NCBI GenBank assembly: GCA_900316745.1
Contig: ONEB01000006.1
Coordinates: 147,770 to 211,769 of the forward strand
Direction of reading: 5' to 3'
DNA length: 64,000 nt
Source of the DNA: an uncultured Eubacteriales bacterium
Lineage (GTDB): Bacteria > Bacillota > Clostridia > Oscillospirales > Oscillospiraceae
The notes below the pieces were generated by a model. That model was not told the DNA's origin and made no database searches. It saw only the letters and a list, made by a program, of their open reading frames with translations. The position numbers and the translations under genes were made by a program. Positions within the stretch are counted from its first letter, which is position 1. Every line of letters starts with the position of its first letter. Shown piece after piece: positions 59,492-64,000 of the stretch.

Positions 59492-60625
59492 TCAGCGGCC
59501 GATGACCGCGCCGGAGATGACCATGCGGAGGATCTCGCTGGTTCCCTCGCCGATCTCCAGGAGCTTCGCATCGCGGTAGAAGCGCTCTACATCAAACTCG
59601 CGGCTGTAGCCGTTGCCGCCGTGGATCTGGATGCAGTCATCCGTGACCTCACAGGCCCAGCGGGACGCGAGAAGCTTCAGCTCGGCGGCCTCCACGGAGA
59701 TGCGCTTGCCCTCGTCCTTCATCTGGCAGGTATCCCAGATCATCAGATCGGTGGCGCGGATCTTGGCAGCCATGTCGGCAAACTTGAAGCCGACCGCCTG
59801 ATATTTGTAGATCGGCTTGCCGAAGGTAGTGCGTTCCTTGGCATACTTTACGGCCTTCTCCATGGCGTGCTGCATCAGGCCAGAAGCAATGGCGCCGATG
59901 GAGACGCGCGCGCCGTCCAGCGCCTGCATGGCAATCATGAAGCCGCGTCCCTCGGGGCCGACACGATTCTCGGCAGGAATGTGAATGTTGTCGAAGCTGA
60001 GCTCGCAGGTGCCGGTACCGCGCATACCCATCTTCTTTTCAAACTTACCAATGGTCAGGCCTTCGGCCTCCTTCGGCACGATGAATACGGTGATGCCCTT
60101 GTTTCCGGCTTCGGGGTCCGTCTTGGCCATAATCAGATAGTAGTCCGCAATGCCGGAGTTCGTGATCCATGCCTTGCCGCCGTTGAGGATATAGCTGCCG
60201 TCAGCCTGCTTCTCTGCGACGGACTTGATGGCACCGGCGTCAGAGCCCGCGTTGGATTCTGTCAGACCGAAAGCGAAGATCTTGCCCTCTGCGACCTGCG
60301 GCAAATACTTGGCCTTCTGCTCGTCCGTGCCGTGATACAGGATCATATCAGCGGCCAGCCAATGTGCGTCCAGGAACAGAGCGATTGAGGCACTGCCCTT
60401 GGCGATCTCGTTGATAACGATCTCACTGGTAATGGTGTCTCCGCCGCCGCCGCCGTACTGCTCGGGGAGATGGATGGCCATAAGACCGGCATCCACCAGT
60501 TTGGGGATCAGATCCCAGTCAAAACCGTTTTCGTCCATCGCGCGGTCACGGGGCTCCACCTCGTTGGCGGTGAACTCGCGCACCATATCACGGATCATCA
60601 GTTGCTCTTCGGTGAACTTGAACAT
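59492..60625 (-). CDS. Acyl-CoA dehydrogenase (enoyl-CoA reductase type)
   Basis: A 377-residue flavoenzyme with the full family layout: FGLTESNAGSDAGAIKS and WITNSG for FAD and substrate, GRGFMIAMQALDGARVSIG, QIHGGNGYSREFDVERFYRD, and the catalytic Glu in EIGEGTSEI. With FixAB and the CaiB-like transferase it would reduce an enoyl-CoA such as crotonobetainyl-CoA, or run the reverse. The ATG at 60625 is chosen because AGGAGG lies 8 bases upstream; an ATG at 60631 is only 2 bases from it. It is the first gene of the operon. Confidence 0.92.
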   Translation of the reverse strand: MFKFTEEQLMIRDMVREFTANEVEPRDRAMDENGFDWDLIPKLVDAGLMAIHLPEQYGGGGGDTITSEIVINEIAKGSASIALFLDAHWLAADMILYHGTDEQKAKYLPQVAEGKIFAFGLTESNAGSDAGAIKSVAEKQADGSYILNGGKAWITNSGIADYYLIMAKTDPEAGNKGITVFIVPKEAEGLTIGKFEKKMGMRGTGTCELSFDNIHIPAENRVGPEGRGFMIAMQALDGARVSIGAIASGLMQHAMEKAVKYAKERTTFGKPIYKYQAVGFKFADMAAKIRATDLMIWDTCQMKDEGKRISVEAAELKLLASRWACEVTDDCIQIHGGNGYSREFDVERFYRDAKLLEIGEGTSEILRMVISGAVIGR

Positions 60626-60668
60626 TTTCATTACCTCCTAATTTATTTGATACAGTTAAAAATAATTC

Positions 60669-60696
60669 TTGCATTTTTCTAATAATCTGTTATAAT
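60669..60696 (+). promoter_or_regulatory. Probable promoter of the DRTGG-CBS regulator gene
   Basis: TTGCAT (60669-60674), 16 bases and a perfect TATAAT (60691-60696). It faces the regulator but lies about 205 bases upstream of it, leaving a long AT-rich leader. It also overlaps the control region of the divergent acyl-CoA dehydrogenase operon. Confidence 0.5.
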
Positions 60697-60756
60697 ACAG
60701 ATCAAAGAAAGATTTCTGTTTTGTGGCTTCTTTCGTCTGAATCTGGTTAAATTATA

Positions 60757-60795
60757 AACAAGGCAGATACAGGAGTCAACAGTTTTTGCCTTGTT
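60757..60795. repeat. 9-bp inverted repeat in the divergent control region
   Basis: AACAAGGCA (60757-60765) and TGCCTTGTT (60787-60795) are perfect complements 21 bases apart, between the acyl-CoA dehydrogenase operon and the regulator. A good candidate operator or leader hairpin. The remaining 60626-60900 sequence is AT-rich with no gene. Confidence 0.45.
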
Positions 60796-60900
60796 CTTGT
60801 CATTTTCATCACAACTGACAGTTTTCTGTTGATGTTTTCTTTCGTAGAAACGATTTTTATAATACACGCATCTTGATGTTTCCAGAATTAATATAACAAT

Positions 60901-62250
60901 TTGATCTCTGTATCATTTTTTGAGAGAGGTGTATGTCTTATTTCTATTAAAAGTGATCTTGTCATTTCCTTCATTGAGCAGCTCCCTGAGGGGGCGAAAG
61001 TCTCTGTGCGGGAGCTGTCCGCACAGCTCAATGTCAGCGAAGGCACTGCCTATAAAGCGGTAAAGGAGGCAGAGCAGCGCGGGTTGGTGCTTGTCAAGCC
61101 TAAAGCAGGTACGGTCCGCGTCAAAAGTGAACGGTCTGTTCTGGATCAAATGATTCCCGCCGCAGATCTCTGCAGCCTTCTCGGCCTGACGGTTCATGCC
61201 GGAAAGGAGCATCTGCGCCACGGCATCCGCAAGCTGGTCATCTGCAACGGCTCCGTGCAGGATCTGCTCCGTCAGCTGGGCGGAACCCCGGCCGAAGCAT
61301 GTCTGTGCCTTTGTGGAGATCGTCCGGATATTCAGGACGCTGTTCTTTCCACCGGCGGACATCTGCTCCTGACCGATGGGGCACGGCCCACCTGGACCCA
61401 GATCAGTCAGGCAGAGCGCAGCGAGCTCATCATTTTATCCTCGGCACAGAGCGCCTATTCTCTGGTGCGAGCCTTTGACGCGGAGTTTGCAGAGCACACC
61501 GACTATTCCGACAGCGATCAGGTTTCCAGCTGGATGCAGACGCCGGATTATCTTTATTACAATGATATTGTCGCAGACTGGCAGCAGTTTTACGCGGAAG
61601 GAAGCTTTATCAAGCAGTATCCGCTTGTGGATGACAATTTAGAGCTGTATGGCGGTCTGGATCTCTGGCGCGCGTCTGCCGCAGTTCCCTCTCAAAAGCT
61701 TCGATCTGCCGCAGCAGATGAAATGCAGATCCCGACGGTCTCCCTGACGGATGATCTGAAGGCAGTGGCCAAGAGATTCGTCGTCAATGGGGAAACGCTG
61801 GCGGCAGTCATGGACGGCAAACGCATGGTGGGTACCATTACGCCGAATGATCTGCTGCGGTACTACATGATCACAGAGCCGAATTCCTATGAATCGGCAG
61901 CGGAGTCTTTCCTGGAAAAGGATAACACGGTGTCTGATGAAAATACTGTCATTTATCGGATCCGAATCCCGGAGTCCGAAATGAAAAACATCGCGCACAT
62001 CGAAATGGACATCCTGCTTTGTGCCGCCGACAATCATCTGCGGCAGATTGGAAAGACCGCGTTCAAGCTGGACAGCGGCACCTTTTTCGCCACAAAAAAA
62101 ATACGCTCCTCAGAGAGCCTTCTGCTGATCAGCAAGCTGCAGCAGACAGCCGGGAGCACTTATGTGATCGAAACCGAGATCAACGATGACACCACTTCAT
62201 ATGCAAAAGCCGTTCTGGTCGCTTCCGTGCCGGACGGGAAGGAGGAATGA
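60901..62250 (+). CDS. HTH-DRTGG-CBS-hotdog regulator (YtoI-like)
   Basis: About 449 residues. A winged helix (VSVRELSAQLNVSEGTAYKAVKEAEQRG, shown in part: LNVSEGTAYKAVKEAE) at 35-65, a DRTGG domain (about 85-185, with CGDRPDIQDAVLSTGGHLLLT, in part GDRPDIQDAV), CBS-like repeats (about 265-315, with MDGKRMVGTITPNDLL) and a hotdog/thioesterase-like domain to the end. This order matches Bacillus YtoI, which may sense nucleotides and acyl-CoA. It is divergent from the acyl-CoA operon and overlaps the second dehydrogenase gene, so it probably controls both. TTG 60901 is the only standard start but has no ribosome site. GAGAGAGGTG at 60921-60930 suggests translation begins near an ATT at about 60940. 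Confidence 0.83.
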   Translation: MISVSFFERGVCLISIKSDLVISFIEQLPEGAKVSVRELSAQLNVSEGTAYKAVKEAEQRGLVLVKPKAGTVRVKSERSVLDQMIPAADLCSLLGLTVHAGKEHLRHGIRKLVICNGSVQDLLRQLGGTPAEACLCLCGDRPDIQDAVLSTGGHLLLTDGARPTWTQISQAERSELIILSSAQSAYSLVRAFDAEFAEHTDYSDSDQVSSWMQTPDYLYYNDIVADWQQFYAEGSFIKQYPLVDDNLELYGGLDLWRASAAVPSQKLRSAAADEMQIPTVSLTDDLKAVAKRFVVNGETLAAVMDGKRMVGTITPNDLLRYYMITEPNSYESAAESFLEKDNTVSDENTVIYRIRIPESEMKNIAHIEMDILLCAADNHLRQIGKTAFKLDSGTFFATKKIRSSESLLLISKLQQTAGSTYVIETEINDDTTSYAKAVLVASVPDGKEE

Positions 62251-62252
62251 GC

Positions 62253-63404
62253 ATGTCGCAGGAATCAACCCGGCTGGGGCAGCTTCGCAGAGAGCTGCGC
62301 GCCTTTGTGGATCAGGAGATCCTTCCCCATGGAGCGGCCTTTGAACAGAGCCGCACCTTTCCCTTTGCACTGTATGCGCGGCTGGGAGAGTTAGGCTATC
62401 TGGATATGAGCTATTACCATCAGCGCACAGACGCAAAATACAACTGCGCCGAAAGCATGGTGATTCTGGAGGAGATCGCCCGCGGACTTCCGTCCATGGC
62501 GCTCAGTCTCAGCCCCCACGTGCAGTGCATGAACCTGATTGCGCTCCACGGTACCCGAAGCCTGCGCGAGCGGGTCGTGCCGGGATGTCTGAGCGGGCAG
62601 CAGCTTTTGGCCTTTGCGATATCGGAGGCGTCGGGCGGGTCTGACGCCCTCGGGATCGACACAATCGCCGCGCCGGACGGAGACGGCTGGACGCTGAACG
62701 GCGAAAAGCACTGGATCACAAACGCAGATGCCGCGACCGGATATGTGATCGCCGCGAAAAGTGCCACGGATCGACGCAGCAGAAGCGTCAGCCTGTTCTA
62801 CGTGGACGCCGCTTCCGAGGGGCTGGATGCCTCCGAGCGGGCGGATCTGATCGGGATGAACAATTCTCCCACCGGTGTGATCCGGCTGAAGGACTGTCAT
62901 GTATCCAGAGACTGTCTGATCGGCGTGGAAAACGACGCCTACGGCTACATTAAGGTGCTGCTGAACGAGGGCAGATTGGACATGGCGGCGCTCAGCGTCG
63001 GAATTGCGCAGGGCGCGATGGAGTGCGCTATCCGTCATAGCAGCCGTACCGGGCGATATGGACGAAATTTGGCCTCTTACCAAGGCATTTCCTTCCCTGT
63101 TGCCAGAATGTACGAAAAGATTTTTGCCGCCAGAAGCACCCTAACCCGCGTGGCGGAAATGTTTGATGCACAGGAGCGCGTCTCCATGGAGGTTGCCGCT
63201 TTGAAGCTCTTCGCCTCGGAGATGTGCTGTGAAGTATGCAGGGACGCCGTCCATATCCACGGTGCCAAAGGCCTGCGGCAATACAGCGATATTGATCGCT
63301 ATTTCCGCGATGCGCAGATGCTTACCATCGGCGAAGGCAGCTCGGAGGTATGCCAAATCATCATTTCCGGAAAGCTCTACCACTCCGAGCCCGGAAGCTA
63401 TTGA
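62253..63404 (+). CDS. Second, divergent acyl-CoA dehydrogenase
   Basis: A 383-residue member of the acyl-CoA dehydrogenase family with LAFAISEASGGSDALGI, HWITNADAATGYVIA, GYIKVLLNEGRLDMA and the catalytic Glu in IGEGSSEV. The HGxxG region reads HGAKGLRQYSDIDRYFRDAQ, less regular than in the paralog at 59492, so its substrate probably differs. The ATG at 62253 has AAGGAGG 7 bases upstream; the ATG at 62247 overlaps the regulator stop. It is co-transcribed with the DRTGG-CBS regulator. Confidence 0.9.
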   Translation: MSQESTRLGQLRRELRAFVDQEILPHGAAFEQSRTFPFALYARLGELGYLDMSYYHQRTDAKYNCAESMVILEEIARGLPSMALSLSPHVQCMNLIALHGTRSLRERVVPGCLSGQQLLAFAISEASGGSDALGIDTIAAPDGDGWTLNGEKHWITNADAATGYVIAAKSATDRRSRSVSLFYVDAASEGLDASERADLIGMNNSPTGVIRLKDCHVSRDCLIGVENDAYGYIKVLLNEGRLDMAALSVGIAQGAMECAIRHSSRTGRYGRNLASYQGISFPVARMYEKIFAARSTLTRVAEMFDAQERVSMEVAALKLFASEMCCEVCRDAVHIHGAKGLRQYSDIDRYFRDAQMLTIGEGSSEVCQIIISGKLYHSEPGSY

Positions 63405-63544
63405 CTTTCGTTTTAAGCTCAACGCAAAAATATACCATGCCTGTCTTTCTGCAATCTGTCCTCAGCTCAATGCGGCAATAGTGGATCCATTTGGCCATAT
63501 GCATTGAAAATTGGAGCTGCATTGCTGCAGCTACTGTTGATTAG

Positions 63545-63778
63545 GTGGTTAGCTCGGTCCAGACAATTTCTTCGGCTCTGGATCGGGTGCTGTACACACA
63601 GCTGCTCTTCTCCGGAAAGCTTGCCGCACACCTCGAAGAAATCAACCGTCACGCAGAGACAATGATGGATCAGCTTATGACGCAGATGGCCGCGCAGGAA
63701 GGCATCACAGAGCAGCTGAAAGAATGCGGCTCCACTTTATTTCACGATACTGCGCATTATCGATGTTTTTCTCTTTGA
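63545..63778 (+). pseudogene. TnpV transposon protein remnant
   Basis: Residues from about 12 on read LDRVLYTQLLFSGKLAAHL, then EINRHAETMMDQLMTQMAAQEGITEQLK, which matches the core of TnpV proteins of Clostridia mobile elements (LYNQLLLSGKL ... MAEQEGITEQLKA). The normal N-terminal third and the end (QMxWVxxMNxI) are missing; after EQLK the frame turns into unrelated sequence. So it is a fragment of a former element. No transposase or terminal repeats are visible; the rest of 63405-64000 holds no other recognisable gene. Confidence 0.7.
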
Positions 63779-64000
63779 TCTACGGCTGGATCTTCCGATA
63801 TAACATAGCACACCTCTGCACTTTTCAACAAAACCAAATCGCAGGAATCCACACATTTCAATATTATTGCTTCTGTGAAAATCACACTTTTCAATATATA
63901 TTATGGGGCAACGAGACAGTTAAATACAAGGATTGCGAGAATCATCGCCACATAAAAATAAATTAGTGGTTTTTTCGGGCGTTTTACTTCCTGCATACAG

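Overview
The window looks like chromosome of an anaerobic gut Clostridia of the Oscillospiraceae type (Oscillibacter/Lawsonibacter-like). This is an inference from the GC-rich Firmicute genes with strong AGGAGG ribosome binding sites, at least six secreted proteins carrying three SLH domains each, tungsten-enzyme genes, CaiB/ETF/acyl-CoA dehydrogenase genes and a TnpV transposon remnant. No rRNA or tRNA gene was seen.

Layout. (1) 1-1941: a secreted surface protein, cut by the window edge. (2) 2.1-11.2 kb: a tungsten module. Two tandem moeA-type genes (the second fused to a periplasmic-binding-protein-like domain) converge on a tungstate ABC transporter, tupA-tupB-tupC. Divergent from tupA lies an aldehyde:ferredoxin oxidoreductase (AFOR) read in frame into an iron-type alcohol dehydrogenase. 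tupA appears circularly permuted and has an amber codon right after its best start. (3) 11.2-13 kb: a GH13 alpha-glucosidase. (4) 13-25.3 kb: minus-strand cell-surface genes: an SGNH hydrolase with SLH, an M23 peptidase with SLH, an SGNH hydrolase without SLH, and three tandem CotH-like proteins, one of them frameshifted. (5) 25.6-29.7 kb: a membrane-anchored FMN/FAD reductase, an unknown membrane protein and a MATE exporter.

(6) 30.0-50.2 kb: the most interesting part. Seven copies of a TTAG(N6)CTAA-type operator, the best matching a DtxR/IdeR iron box at 16 of 19 positions, lie before a LolD/FtsX-type ABC transporter, two large SLH surface proteins (one with a flavinylation motif), an IrtAB/YbtPQ-like heterodimeric ABC transporter, and an operon of three methyltransferases, a DUF6110-like protein and a P1B-type ATPase resembling the ferrosome ATPase FezB. 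I read this as an iron-responsive regulon combining surface flavin chemistry, transport and possibly intracellular iron storage. Two unusual arrays of short hairpins with a cloverleaf-like core lie at 30.0-30.2 kb and 50.45-50.60 kb, each directly upstream of a very short ORF.

(7) 50.7-56.2 kb: a pectinacetylesterase-like hydrolase, an SGNH-SLH protein, a TetR regulator with an alpha/beta hydrolase, and a degenerate CoaD-like nucleotidyltransferase. (8) 56.3-63.4 kb: a carnitine-type acyl-CoA module (CaiB-like CoA-transferase, FixB, FixA, acyl-CoA dehydrogenase) divergent from an HTH-DRTGG-CBS-hotdog regulator and a second acyl-CoA dehydrogenase. (9) The right edge holds a truncated TnpV gene.
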